A DNA stretch of 64,000 nucleotides from Aulostomus chinensis (GCA_037954235.1 JBBMOA010000016.1:20428383-20492382); one strand, 5' to 3'. Shown: positions 11,793 through 24,500, numbered from the stretch's first letter. Numbers and translations: made by a program. Notes: generated from the sequence alone by a model not told the origin.

Positions 11793-11958
11793 CTGTTGAG
11801 GGACAAGTGAGACGCGCACATGTTCAACAGGTCCAATAATTACAATTTAAAACAAAACAAAACTACTCTATTTGAATAACTAGAGAAGTTCGGAGTGCAG
11901 TGTTAACAGGTTGTAATTATTCAGTAGTAAGAGCACTTGTATTTCATCAGGGTTGTAC

Positions 11959-12131
11959 CTTGACTTGGCTCTCGGTCATTCCTAACGAGTAGGCCAGGCG
12001 GGCTCTCTCGGGCCCGGCCAGGTACTTGGTCTGCTCGAATGTCTTTTCCAGTGCAAAAATCTGCTGTCCTGAAAAAGTCGGTCTGGAGTGTTTCTTCTTG
12101 CCGTCCTTATCCACCATTAAATTAGTCTGAG
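11959..12131 (-). CDS. nkx6.2: nkx6.2 exon 2: most of the homeodomain
   Basis: The exon spans 173 bases on the minus strand between a TTTCTAG acceptor and a GTAC donor. It completes residue 145 and encodes up to K202. The peptide runs AQTNLMVDKDGKKKHSRP, then TFSGQQIFALEKTFEQTKYL, then AGPERARLAYSLGMTESQVK. The homeodomain spans about residues 157-216 across exons 2 and 3. The FSGQQIFALEKTFEQTKYL helix-1 and loop segment is diagnostic of the NKX6 family. The donor GTACAA is weaker than consensus, but the reading frame joins correctly to exon 3. Confidence 0.97.
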
Positions 12132-12537
12132 CTAGAAAAAGATACACACGTTTGGTTATTGTGAAGTGGACTGCAATATATAAAAACATATTCAAATAAA
12201 TGCAAACGTTTAAATATTCCTAAAATTCTAAAAAGGAGTCTGAAGTAGGTTCTTTGTATTATTGTGTAACAAGTGTTGCAGAGTCCCACACTAAAATGTA
12301 AAGTTGCACTATTTGGAGGTAAAATGTCAGTGATGCTAAAATCTCTTGAAGGATGGTTTTATTTGCTTAATTCTGATTTTATTCTTCTCGTACAGCTGCA
12401 GTCGTGTTCAGACGTACTGCGTGGGCCGAAAGAGATCAAAAATATAAAATCTAGCTTCACAAATGCCGAGTAGATCTTCCACGTCTTCATTTAAACTATC
12501 CAGAACTCTTGTGAACCAGCAGAAAACTAGAACTCAC

Positions 12538-12970
12538 CGGGACATGGGACTCGCGGGTCCCTCCAGGGAGAGCCCTGCATCACCCCGGGCCAGAAGATGG
12601 GCGCCCTCCCCGGCAGCTCAGCCAGGGGCTTCGGGTAGCGCGACACCGCTGGGGTGAAGTACATCCCCGCTGCTGCTGCTGCGGCCGCGGTGGTTGCCAG
12701 GCCGTTTATCCTGGGAAAGCCGGAGAGCAGCTGGCCGGCCGTGGTGATGGGTCTCCCCAAGATGTCGCTTATTCCGTGCGGGGTCGCCCCGGATAGCTGC
12801 GAGTTGAGGCTGGAGAGCGACGGCGCTTTGAAACCCGCCGGGCTCTGCTGCAGCGCGTACGGGAAGAGAGACGTCTTCATCTCGGTCATGTTGTGCAACG
12901 CCGCCAGCGGGGTGCTGCCCAGGACGAAAGCACTCTGCCGGTTAGCCTCCATCTGCCCGACAGCTAACAT
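12538..12970 (-). CDS. nkx6.2: nkx6.2 exon 1: N-terminus with Groucho-binding-type motif
   Basis: The exon encodes residues 1-144 and the first base of codon 145, then a GTGAGT donor. The N-terminus MLAVGQMEANRQSAFVLG resembles the NKX6-1 start, which supports the ATG at 12970; the internal Met7 corresponds to the start used for human NKX6-2. LAALHNMTEMKTSLFPYAL is a family-conserved block. TPHGISDILGRP at about residues 63-74 is the eh1/TN-like motif that recruits Groucho/TLE corepressors. A run of seven alanines lies near residues 94-100, and YPKPLAELPGRAPIFWPGV leads to the exon end. The total of 284 residues is close to human NKX6-2 (277). Confidence 0.97.
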
Positions 12971-13520
12971 TTGTGAACATGAACCACCAAACTCGCTTGG
13001 ATAAAAACGGAGAAATCAAATTAAAATAATAATTAACGGCGCGGAGTGTTGTTGTGGAGCCACACCGCCTCTGACGCCGTCTCCCAAAGTATCCGGAATA
13101 AAGAAGAAGAAAATTAAAAAAAAAAAAAAAAACTTGTGGGAACCCCAAAGTTCTTCTCTCTTGGGAAGCGAGGAGCTCGTCAAACCCCCCGGAACGTCTC
13201 TCCGTGTTTGTTTAAGTTGCGGTTCTTCCGCCGGGAGAAGGCTGCATGCGTCCGCCGCAGGAACAGGAAGTCGTCCGCTCTGATGATGTTTTCAGCGGCT
13301 TTGATGGGAACCATTAAGATTGGCTTGTCTTTCCATCAATTGGACTCGCGCTCTGTTGGGACTGATGCGGGAGCAGCTGATAACAGAGCAGCCACCTGCA
13401 CGCGCGCTATTCCCATTGGACGGGGGGGTTGAGTGAGACGGCGCTCTGATTGGACGAGACGGAAACTCCGCTGCTGCACACGTGCGTCTCTGCCGGGCTG
13501 GTGCTACCTTCAAGTGCTAT
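12540..13520. promoter_or_regulatory. nkx6.2: CpG-rich nkx6.2 exon 1 and promoter region
   Basis: This segment is visibly richer in G, C and CpG than the AT-rich DNA on both sides and covers exon 1 and the upstream region. I see no TATA box on the gene strand, which fits a CpG-type developmental promoter. The transcription start is not pinned down. Confidence 0.65.
13319..13453 (-). promoter_or_regulatory. nkx6.2: cluster of four CCAAT boxes upstream of nkx6.2
   Basis: ATTGG occurs on the + strand at 13319-13323, 13339-13343, 13415-13419 and 13449-13453, so CCAAT reads on the nkx6.2 strand four times in 135 bases, about 350-480 bases before the start codon. CCAAT boxes bind NF-Y, usually 60-100 bases upstream of a start site, so transcription may begin near 13230-13280. 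The positions are seen; the role is inferred. Confidence 0.55.
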
Positions 13521-15920
13521 CGAAAATAGGAGCTTCCATTAGCGCTGCACATGACCCAGCTGAGTGGATTCATTTCAGGTGATTAGAGTGTTTCAGAGCG
13601 GGACAACACCCAAAAAAAGTTGGCTAACCAAGCGTGTATTATAATTAGGGTCAATTAGAGCGAGGTTTTTCTAGGACTATATTTGGTTCAATATCGCACC
13701 ATCGTAGGAAGCTCATTTCTTTACTTTCGAGATCAGTAGCAGCATAGGTCCCCCATTTCACGAAACTGAGTAGTTTAAACAAATATCCAAACAGTTTATT
13801 CACTGTGTTCGGAAGTAAAACTATTTAATGTTTTCAAAACTTCCCACAGACACTGGATATACGGATTCTGAGGCGACCTAAACGCAACACCAGCCGCAGT
13901 CTATTAAGAGCCTTCGCGGCAGTGTTAATGACGCGTCTCACACGGTGGAAATCATTGTTTCCACACAGGACAAAGAATATACATTTACATTAAAAACTGC
14001 TACTCAGCACAATGTGAGTATATTAAAGAAGATCCGAGGGTCTAAGGATGCGAGGAGGGATGACCACGATTTTTAGGGAAATTTGATTAATTAGATTTGA
14101 ATGATTGTTCATTTTAAAGAAAATGAATACATTGAACACTAATTGTCTCATTTTACATGTTAAAGCAATGTTTTGTGTAATTTATTACTTTTTTTTGGAA
14201 GTCGTCATGTTTTATTATTTCGTTTGCACGATATTTTGAATTGATTAGGTGAGGAAAAACTTTTTTTTTTCACCCAGGGGAAAAAGAAACCTACTTATAC
14301 TAATCCGCAATCGTAAAATAATAAATAATTCTTTATTATTTCATGCTTTCTTAAGCTGTATGGACCTATTTAAATGATTGTTTTTAACTGTGGGCCTTAA
14401 ATGCACCGGATCATTACACAGTCTCAACTCTTTACAGGACAGAGTTCGCATTTATATGAGTGAGATAATCTGTGTTTTGGAGACAAACGGCGTTGTTACC
14501 CTGTGAGAGAGTGTGTGTAAGTGTGTGTGTATGAGAGAGAAGGCGCCGGGCTCCAGTCATCACTCTGAGTGCTGTAATATTTTATGGAGATGTGAGAAGG
14601 TTGTAAGAGTGAAATATTGCCACGTTATAGCATTTGAAAGGCTTCAGCAAATGCACCTTGCTTTCCAACCGGGGAAAGATGGTGGTTTTTAAAAGGTTCT
14701 AAACGCGAGGTGATTCACAATTTTGACTGTATTTCTTCAAGATGAAGGGAAACGGTACACATGTTTACCAAGCCTGCAAATGCTCTAATTTATATGCGAA
14801 TATTTTTCCCTGATTACAGGCCTATACGTCTTGGTTTTTTTTTTTAATAATCACTATAGAATAATGCTTGAAAGAAACACATCAATCGTCTCAGCAGCAA
14901 TCTCCCCGTTTTTTGGGGGTTGAATAAAGCAGTTAGTTGCCGTCCCAGTGTGAGATCAATGACTGAAAGATTGGCACTTTCTCTAGTTCATCTGCAGCCA
15001 AAAGCAACGCTGCCAAACAGCCCGTCACCCTAAAACCATAATCACTATTTAACATCACGAACGATTCGATTTTTTTCCCCCCTAAATTCTAAATTTCAGC
15101 TTTTAAAGCCAAATTTGTAAAAGAAATTGACGTGGTGCTCGCTAAACCAATTCTTTTTTTTTAAAGTAAAATAATATGGAATGTCTTCACTAAAAAAAAA
15201 AAAAAAGACACCTGGCGAATTAATTGCAAACTGAATATAAATTTAATTATGAGACAAATTCATTGATGAATATGCAAATAAATTACAGAGAAAAATGATT
15301 CAAAAACACTGAAGGAGACGTAAACCTGTTGCTCAATGTTCATTACTAGATAAATATCACATGTAATAATGGGGCTGCGCCAGAGGCCTTTGTCTAACTT
15401 TTGAATTAAATAGGTTAATGAAGAGTTGCAAAGATAATCTTATCTCTGGTGTAATTCGGACACAGAAGGGAATTGACAGCGGAGATAAGCAGATGTTTGG
15501 ACAAAAAGACGCTTGTGAAGAGTTCAGCTGCTTCCCTCTGTCCTCTGCAACAACTCATTAGAAACGTCATGTGAATAGAAACACGATAGAAATGAAGTCC
15601 CGTTTATGCACAAAATAAAACAACATTTTGACAATTCTCCATTGTGCTTTTGCGAGTGCAAATATTGAATCACTGTGCTAGTTTTTTTTTTTTTCAAAGT
15701 CATAAAATACTGCAACTGTTTTCAGTGTTGAATATCATTTAAAATCAATCGGGACACAAGCGAACCCAAACCCTACATCGTTTGGTCGGTAGCGCCACCC
15801 AGCGGCGAAGATTCACCTGTTACCATGCAGGCTTTGCCGTGAGGTTCGTTCCTGAACAAAAAAAACATTGATCAGACAAGCACACAAGCGGAAGTTGACA
15901 ACCACACACCCCCCCCCCCT

Positions 15921-15959
<39 letters not shown>

Positions 15960-15990
15960 CGCTGTCTATCAGTCCCCCCGTCACAAGCAC
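13520..15990. other. nkx6.2 upstream non-coding region
   Basis: There is no coding evidence and little recognised repeat here. Several non-repetitive patches look like candidate conserved elements, for example about 14540-14680 and 15360-15510. The patch 15901-15957 is a poly-C/(CA)n microsatellite. Conservation cannot be tested from one sequence. Confidence 0.5.
15909..15957. repeat. poly-C and (CA)n microsatellite
   Basis: C run followed by an uninterrupted CA run, just before the inverted-repeat element upstream of nkx6.2. Confidence 0.93.
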
Positions 15991-15994
15991 AGGT

Positions 15995-16123
15995 GTAATT
16001 AATAACATTAATTAAGGCCCCGATCTCTGTGGTGTGTCTGGCCTTGCCGGTGAGCCAGCAAGCACCTACTGGAGAGCTGGCCCAACTAAATGGATCAAGG
16101 CCATAATTAATGTTATTAATTAC
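15995..16123. promoter_or_regulatory. inverted repeat with NKX6-type sites, candidate enhancer
   Basis: The arms 15995-16019 and 16099-16123 are inverted copies matching at 24 of 25 bases, around a 79-base non-repetitive spacer. Each outer end is a perfect TTAATTAC (minus strand at 15995-16002, plus strand at 16116-16123), the reported NKX6 recognition sequence, and further TAATTA cores lie inside. The element is about 3 kb upstream of the nkx6.2 start codon. The symmetry and motifs are seen directly; enhancer function and autoregulation are inference. Confidence 0.55.
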
Positions 16124-16129
16124 GCCCGC

Positions 16130-17800
16130 GTCTACCCTGCGCTGACGCCTCGAAAAGGCTTCTGATTATGAATGAAAATAGTTTTTTAATTAAAACAAAA
16201 AAATATATAACTGTAGCGTTCACGTGCCGGATGCAGATTATTAAATGAAAAAAAAAGTAAGGAAAATTAAAATAAGACTTATTTTCTTTGCAGAGTGAAA
16301 GAATTGCGACCCATGGTGGTGTTTATTCCTTTAGAATTTCAGATACTTCTTCTTTGATTTCCCTGTCTAATTTACAACTTACTCCTGAATCCACAACCAA
16401 AACTCTACTTCATTTTACGTTTGTCTTTTCAAAACACCAAAATAGTTATGCTATAGTTTATTCATTTACATTTGAGATATTTTCCTCGAATCATAGAGAG
16501 AAATCAAACCACCGCCTTCTGTTGCTTTCTGAAGCATCAGGAAATTAACTTGCCCACTCAACTTCTGAGTAACACTTAAAAACACGCTGCATATTTTGGT
16601 GCAAATCAAATAAATGTTTAAAAGCATTGACTTTTTTGGAGGTATTGTAATGTAACAATAATGTTCTGCAATCTGCAGTCAGTTGCAAAGCTAAAATGTT
16701 CATTGTTGACTTTAAATTCCTTACGTGTTTCATTTTAGTCTCTCAATTGATTGAAGGCCATAGGAAACGCCACAAAACACAACTGATGTTCATGGAGTCA
16801 GCCTTTAATATCAATGCAGGCAATTCAAATATTCTTTAACAGCTTCTTCTTTACAAATCTCTACCATTGAAATATTATTTACTGATCAAGCATTTGGTGG
16901 CAGTGATAAGGAAACCATCCTTTAATAAGGAAGAAACTGGAAACTCAAAGTTGGCGGCCATCTGCCTCGACCAGCTGGCAGTGAGAGAGGGGGGGGGGGG
17001 AGAGGGAGAGAAAACAGAGCGGGAAAGTTGTATATAGAAATGTACAGTACATTCAAATATGTATTCATAACAACAAGAACAACTTTGTGTGTTGTGTAAA
17101 AAAGGGGAGACTGTGAAGGAGGTTTTTTTTTTATATTCGGTCTTGTTTTAAAGGAGCAAGAGCAGAGAAACATGGAAAACACAAGATTATTTCTTCGTTC
17201 TTGTCAGTATGGACGGACAATAAGGAATTACACAAGTCCAGCCTTGAGGTAATTGATAAATACATTGACTAGTCTTTATGCTTTTGGAAACAGGATTTTT
17301 TTTTTTTCCAATATTCTGTTATATGTAGATGTCGAAACAATCCTTGAAGTTATGTGAGTATTGGGAGGTCGTATCACATCCATTTAAATGCAAAAAGGAT
17401 AAATGAACACATCTTCTAATATGATTTTATTGATTTTCAGATGTTTCCTGGATGGAGTTTCTTTACCAGAATGTTTCCCAGCATTTTATGAGTGATCATC
17501 AGACATACAGATTTTTTTTCTTTACTTCATGACATCATAGCAAACCTGTTTCGTCATCATTCCCAGAGATATTCAGGCTTTTCATTGCTCAGAAGGTGAG
17601 AACAGGTGGAGCTGAAATGGTTGTTCTCAGTACTGCAACGCTTGATTGGAAATGCAAAAATAATGGAGTGTCGAGTCACATTTCCCCCTGAAGCTTCTAT
17701 CACTGTATACTATAGTTTTGCTTTTTGTGTGAAGTTTTCATTTCTCATGTTTGCAGCATACATTTGCGCGTTTCAGATGCTGTACAATTAAATTGACCCC
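16130..17800. other. non-coding, nothing recognised
   Basis: AT-rich sequence with short homopolymer runs (poly-G near 16989-17000, poly-T near 17296-17309). No exon, RNA gene or recognised element is seen. Confidence 0.5.
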
Positions 17801-17806
17801 GTAAAA

Positions 17807-18380
17807 CAGGGGTGTCCAAACTGGTCCAGTAAGGGCCGGTGTGGCTGCAGGTTTTCATTCCAACCAAGCAAAAGCAACACCTGATTCTACTTATATCAAA
17901 TAAGCTGTGTCCGCACAGCTCATTTTAGCTTGTAGCGGTGTTGAAGTGGACTGCAGTATGCTGAATATGTTGAGAGGTGTTTGTAATTTTATGGACATCT
18001 CATTTACATACATGAGAAGAGCAGAGTAATAGAAAGAACTCTCAATACGCTGCACATTAATACAACCACAACCACTCTCTATAACCTCAATAACATCCCT
18101 CCAACCAATCGCCAAATGCTTATCCTTTTTCGGGGTCCATCGCAGGGCCACAAATAGAGCCAGACAACAACTCAAAGACATTTGGCACTCACTTTTACAA
18201 CTACCGACAATTAAGAGTCTCCTCTGAACCTAATGAGTGTGTTTTTGGCGTGCTGGAGGAACAGTGACACTGGCAGTTTCAATAAAAACTGAGACAGACG
18301 CGTTGTTGTAACTGAATTCATGGCAGTGCTGATCTACTGGATGTACAGGTGTACTTAATAAAGTGGCCCCTCGATGTATA
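17807..18380. mobile_element. mosaic of DNA-transposon-like and SINE fragments
   Basis: The left end CAGGGGTGTCCAAACT resembles the terminal sequence of hAT (Charlie-like) elements common in fish. The right end, GTACTTAATAAAGTGGC, is a familiar terminus of another fish dispersed repeat. Between them, about 18130-18195 resembles an inverted piece of the SINE tail seen elsewhere in the window (GTCCATCGCAGGGCCA). No transposase is present. The family assignment is from memory and approximate. Confidence 0.5.
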
Positions 18381-18399
18381 TCCTGTCAATAACTGTAAT

Positions 18400-18424
18400 A
18401 ATAATAATAATAATAATAATAATG
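18400..18424. repeat. (TAA)n microsatellite
   Basis: About eight TAA units. Confidence 0.95.
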
Positions 18425-18429
18425 CAGCT

Positions 18430-21300
18430 CACTTCTAAATACCCAAATACACTTCATATAAATAAAAAATATGAAACTTAACGTAGTTTTTTATAGGTGT
18501 GTTCAGGATGTCTGCTTTGAGATGTCAAACCACACTGACTTGAGAAAATCCTTTGAAACACCACTAGATGGCAGCGTAGATCAAGAAGAAAGCTGAGAAC
18601 CTTCAGCAGCCCCTTGCCCCTTCGGTTTGTACAGCAGTCTGAGGGTATATGGTTTGTTTAAGATATCATTGAGAGATTCGGTAGTTTATTGTGATATTTT
18701 GGAAACTTGAGTGTAGGTGTCTATCAAACAGGCATAGGCTACAGGAACATGGTGACAGGAAGGAGAAGTGGGCGGGCATCTTATTCCGAGCTTTGGCTGA
18801 GGGGAGGCCCAGCATCTCAGACTTTGAGAACCCTTGGAAGAGCGGAAAGTCAGATACAACACGTCTATGTACTGCAAACATGTCTGTCAAGAGAATTTGA
18901 ACCAAACACAGTCCATAGTCACTTATCTTAAGGGGTTGTTGGTCAAAAATTTGATATCCAGTGATGAAACGTTACAAAGTATAATTTTGGGAGTGTCTAT
19001 ATTTTACTTGAGTGTTTGTTTCTTTGGAAACCTATGACTGTCACTCCAACAAACTATAAACATTAAGCTTTGAAGTCAGCTGTTGATTTTGTTGTTATTC
19101 TCTTTTAAATGTCCATAGACCCTAGATGTGTTCCTCATGGGAGGAAAAAACACAATCACAGAAAAAAACCCTCAGTTGGGTTTGATTTAACAGCAAACAC
19201 ACAACGAGGACTGGTGGTGATGACGGTGTTGGAAGACAATCACGCTGATTGAGAGAAAGAGCAACCCCATGGTCAGATCTCAAATCAGTGTTTGAAATAA
19301 CGGAAGTGAAAAATAATGCATGTTATTTTAAACGTTTACTGTGTTTACCACAAAAGAAAACAACTTACATCTATGCATTCAAGAATTCTAGAGGGAGCGT
19401 CATGGTCCTGTAGATTCACCGTTAAAAACAATACATCAGTGTGTGGATATTAAAAAGAAGACAGACTGTACTTTAACTTTTAATTTGAGCAAGCAACTTT
19501 AATTTGCTTTTAAGTCAAATTTCACCAAGACACTCAAGTACTGTACTGTTGCTCATTTTTTTAACCCAACCACTGCTAATATGAATATAGTAGAATGCAA
19601 GAGCTGATTTTGACTCACGTTTTGTTTACCATCTGTATTTTCGTGAATATTCTGAATGGAGAGCATTAATTCCCTAGAGACACACTTCAAGTTGCTTCAT
19701 GCCAAGTCGCGTAACTCTTTTTATTATTTTACAAACGCAGAGAAAGCTGCATTACCGGACAGATCAGGGAGCAATAACAGTGGGGACTGGATGGAGTGCT
19801 GGGAGGCGGAGCTAGAAAAACATTGTTTTTGGCCAAGCTCTCAGGCAGCAGATTTGTTGGGTCCACGCAGGGCTGAAGAGGAGAAAACCATACCTTCACT
19901 GATACTTCAGGATTATGGATATCATCCCCTGAGATTTCCCATGGATACCCCCGTGAATGCTGGTCTAACAAGTTTCTGGGCCTCTTTATCAAACACGAGA
20001 GACACAAACCACGACACATAAATGTAACTTGCTTGTCTATCCAGCAAACCATTTTTGTCTGATAGGAAAGAGCTTTCAGATTCATCATGTCTTATTAACA
20101 CTGAATTAGCTGCAGGCTGAACTTCACGTTACTAATGCAAATAGGGCGGCTGACCTTACAGATGTGTGTTTGATTCAATTCCCCTGTGAGATGAAGGGAA
20201 AGGCAGCCACCTTGAGGTGCTGAGATAACACGCTGTCTTCAGTCTGGTGTATTCTCGCAACTGCAAGTCATCAGCACGGAGATGGAATCATGTGGGGATC
20301 ATGGAAATAGTCAACCATGTGACCATTAAATGCTGGAGAAAATTCCATCATGAGTTTCTTTAATCTGCAAGAAGAAGACATCTGATTTTAAGTTTGCACC
20401 CTGATAACGATGTGGTTTCTTGTTTGGGCTTTAGTTTTTCACTCTTGTGTTTATCTTTGGCTCATTGTTTATCCCTTTGGGGTCTGTGTAGCCCACCGAT
20501 CACAGTTCACAGTGTTTCTGTTGTAGTCAGTCCCTGTTTTATTTTGAAAAACTACTTCTGTCACGTGTCTGTTAGCCTCACTTCCTTTTTTTCCTGTTTT
20601 CCTGCCTTTTTGTGTGCTCATGTTACTCATTAATTAATTGGCCCTCATCAGCCAAGGCCCAGTCTTTGTGGCTCTTATCCAGTCAGACTCCCCCCCCCCC
20701 CCCCCCCCCCTCTTCTCCCTCCTATTTGCTGTTGTGTCATGAGTGGAATTTGTATTTTAGTGTGGTTTGCTGTCTTTCGTGTTGGCCTCTTTTTGTCCAT
20801 GTGTCATTTATTAATTCATTTTTAAGTCAGCTTCCCATTCTTCCACTGGGGAAACCAACCAGAGGTTTTAATCACAAATTATAGAAATAGCAGAGTACAT
20901 GACTATCTGGCTGCTTTCCTCTATGTTTCCTGAGTTTCTTTATACATTTTTAGCATTCAGAAAACATTTTTGTCAATTCAAAGTTTTTTTGTGGAAAATG
21001 ATGTCATAGATTACGTTCTTATTATTGTTTTGGCTGATAAATTGTGTTGTGTTATACAACCCTGTGAAATAACTCCTGACATTCGTAACGTCATCTGGTA
21101 GGACTCCAGAACCGCCTGGTTGCATTATTTATCCACTTTAATGTTGGGGGAAGCTAACCAAAGGTAGTCCTCCTAGCTGTGGCCTATTCCTCCGCTATAG
21201 TTTTGGTTGTAAAATGGTGGATAAGTTGTCCTGAGCATCATGCAACCCCTGTTAAATGATTCATTCATCCATCTGAATTTGATCAATTTAGTTTGAGAAC
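18430..21300. other. gene-desert segment, nothing recognised
   Basis: No exon or RNA gene is supported. A frame at 19656-20021 is open for 121 codons but shows no recognisable domain. A poly-C run lies at about 20690-20710. Confidence 0.5.
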
Positions 21301-21301
21301 A

Positions 21302-21545
21302 GGGCAGCACGGTGGTGCAGTGGTCAGCACTGTCGCCTCACGGCAAGAAGGTTCTGGGTTTGAGCCCCGGCTCCATCACAGGATCTTTCTGTGGTGAGTC
21401 TGCATGTTCTCCCTGTTCCTGTGTGGGTTCTCTCTGGTACTCCAGCTTCCTCCCACAGTCCAAAGACATCAAGAGGGGACGAGGCTGATTGACACTCTAA
21501 ATTGACCGTAGGTGTGACTGTGAGTGTGAATGGTTGTCTGTCTAC
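21302..21545 (+). mobile_element. tRNA-derived SINE, copy 1, 3' truncated
   Basis: The head GGCAGCACGGTGGTGCAGTGG includes a polymerase III A-box-like TGGTGCAGTGG, and GGTTTGAGCCCC further on is a B-box-like sequence. The body (CTCCCACAGTCCAAAGACAT, AAATTGACCGTAGGTGTGAC) is shared with the other copies in this window. The copy stops after TGGTTGTCTGTCTAC and runs into a TA-rich patch. It resembles the tRNA-derived SINEs of percomorph fish (AFC-like), from memory. Confidence 0.8.
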
Positions 21546-24500
21546 ATATATCTATCTATATATATAAAGGAAAAGGGGTTGGCCGATGTTGTTCAAACCA
21601 ACAGATGAACAGAAAAAAAGGAGGACTTTAAACTGGAGCTTCTTTTTTTTTTTTAAATAAAGAAAGCAAAATAAAATCTTCACTTTCACTAGCCTGGAAA
21701 ATAGACCTCAAAACCAAACTACAAGAGGCAACACCTCTTGGCCTTGTATGTCATAAACATAAACATAAAAAACCCTAAGGTGTACAGAGCAGTTTCAGTT
21801 TTTTTTTCAAATAGTGTGCCTAGCCCAGTTGCCAGTCACTGATGCTTCATATAAGTCCACAAAGGAACAGTCTGATAATCAGGAGGCATTTGAGGCCAGT
21901 CAACCGCTGCAACTGATTGTCTGCAGGGCTGGTGGCAAAGTAGGGCTGTGGCCGTAACAACAAAATACATGAAAACAGTCTGTTCAGAGTCTTATATTAG
22001 TACCTCCCCGGAAAAGTTCCCCCAAACAACTGTATCTTTATATCTTAAACTAAATCATTTTCATGTCTGCTGTTCTGCATGATGTCCTTTTGAAAAGTGA
22101 TAATCTTTCACCTCCTTTCATTGATCCTCCCAACTGTCTGGAGCCCCCTATCCAGGGAGGTCTACCCCACACTTTAGATTTGCACCTACTAAAGCAATGA
22201 ACATATTCTTCTAGTTTAGGTAATTTTCTTTATTTTATTTCAAAGATGTACGGTATAACAGTTTCTGCTCATACAAAAAAAGAAAGGAATGTTGCTTTCA
22301 CATTTTCTGAGTTACAAAGCATCGTCGACTTCTTGTTTTCATCAATACCTCGGAACATCAGCATGATGGCAATGTCGTACAGTAGCTGTCTCAGATGGCA
22401 AACCTCGTCTTGGGCATACATAACGTCATTGCAGCTTTGGCTGACTAAGATCCTGGAATGAGGGATTCTCTGACTGGCTGTCGTTGCATGCAGATAGAAC
22501 ATAGAACATAGAACATAACCTGAATAAATGTAACATGAATTCATGAGACTAGTCTGCCCTGGTGACTTCACAATGAAGACAGCTCGCATGACCTCAACAC
22601 ATCAAACTAGACCTTTTTAGTGATGCTTTGAGAGACCCCTAGCTGCAGAAATCCCTTCCCTTTAAGTGAAAAACGTTGTGAATGTGGTGGACATCAGAGG
22701 GATCCCTCCCCTATCCCGCATTTCATTACTTAAAGACTGCTTGTTCAAACATGATTTCTTCCACTTGACCTCATTTGTTTGGTTCACACTTGGCTTCTAA
22801 TAAGCTGATTGTTGATCTAATAGTGGAAATGACAGAAACCTGCAATGCATTGTGGGTGATATACATCAGTTTACTTGCTCCCTGAGCCCTCCCGATGGTC
22901 GACCTCACAAAGTTCCTGGGAGTTTCCGGAGAGGAGAAGCAACACTTGCTGTGGGGATTCCCTGGAGGTCGAGCGAACTTTGAAGGACTAATCAAAACGT
23001 ATCCTTAGATCGCTGAACATGCGGGTGTCCGCCAGTACAACAAGAACAGTAGCATCAGTGGCGTAAAGCTTATTTATGTTGGTTCTGGTGGATTGATGGG
23101 CACATAATTGAAAACTCTTGTCAATTAAGAAAAAAAAAGCAACGTTAACGTGGCGGACTGATTAATCCCGATTTCAGTTAGACTTCACTGTTCTGAATTC
23201 AGGCTGTTTTTATGCAGCTTTTTGGGGTGCACTGAGCACTGAAATGAATGTCTGTCAATTATGAAACATCAACCTTTTCCTAAAATGCTAATGCTTTGAA
23301 AAAAAAACACAGTTTAGAGTGTTCTGAAAGTTCATTTGTCAATGATTTCCAGCAATGATGTCTGTGTCCTTTTGGTGAGTCACAGTGTTTAAACAAAACC
23401 AGTTGGGAGAAGAAAACACTTGCTCATCATGAAGATTTATTGATGTAGATGCCATTGGCTGGTTGATTTAGATCATGAATTTTTATGTTTCACTAACTTA
23501 GAGCAACACTTGCAACCATACAAGGTCTTTGTTTAATTGCAAAATTTGGTTATTTACTGTTTTGGAGCCCAGGAAGTTCTTCAGTGTCAGCAGTGAGATT
23601 AATGTAATGGCTCCAGTTAAGCAGATATCAAGGGTACAGCCTGGGCTGGAGCACCCACAGGGTTAGGCTGATTGATGGCTCCAACACCCAAAGGTCAGCA
23701 TTGCTAGGGTTCTCCGGCCTCTGATGTACCACGAAGGTCTCAGCAGCGACCGGCGCTAAGGTTTCTTCCACATTTCCTGCAAATATTTACATTTGTCAGG
23801 GACATGGTGTTAATGTCTGCTCTTGACGGCAGCTGGCCGACCTGCTTCGGCTGCTGCTGTAATTGATGACAGGGCAAATAAGAAGTGAGAGAATTAAAGA
23901 CAGATGAAGGATAGAAGTTTATCCGAATTAAGACAAATGAGTAGTGAAGCCTGGCACTACTCTCTTTTCTCTGGGCTTTTGCTCTAGGTCAGAACTTATA
24001 GTTACAGAAAAAACAGGGATATTTGATGAGCAATGTCCATTTCTGTTACCAAAATCATCCCAAATGAGCAAGTTTGTGGAACTAAATTTTAAATCAATTC
24101 TTTTAAGCGACTTACAAAGGCTTATTTTTTTCTTTAAAGAAGCTATTAGTGTCGAGGTTATAGATCGATCAGTAGCCTCGGTGAGAGGACGGTGGATGCC
24201 CATGCTGGGGTGATGGAAGCCCCTCCAGAGGACTGAGGGCTGCTCTGTGTTTGAGCACTTCTACGGCCAGTTGGACAGCTCATTTGCTCCCTAATAGAGA
24301 TGAACTGGTTGGGACAATCAGAGGGAGAAGGACAGACTGCTGTCAAGGCAGAGGGAGGGAGATGAAGGAGGAGAATTCTGGCTGCAGGTTGCCTACCATT
24401 GCTGCTGTAATTAATTACATTCATCACAACATGTCGCAGCACCTTACAGTACAGTATAAAACTGCTGCCTGGGAAGCACATCCATGTCAGCCTTCAAATG

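Noticed and set aside
19656..20021. Open frame of 121 codons on the + strand
   Set aside because: No recognisable domain, splice context or repeat origin; such lengths occur by chance in 64 kb.
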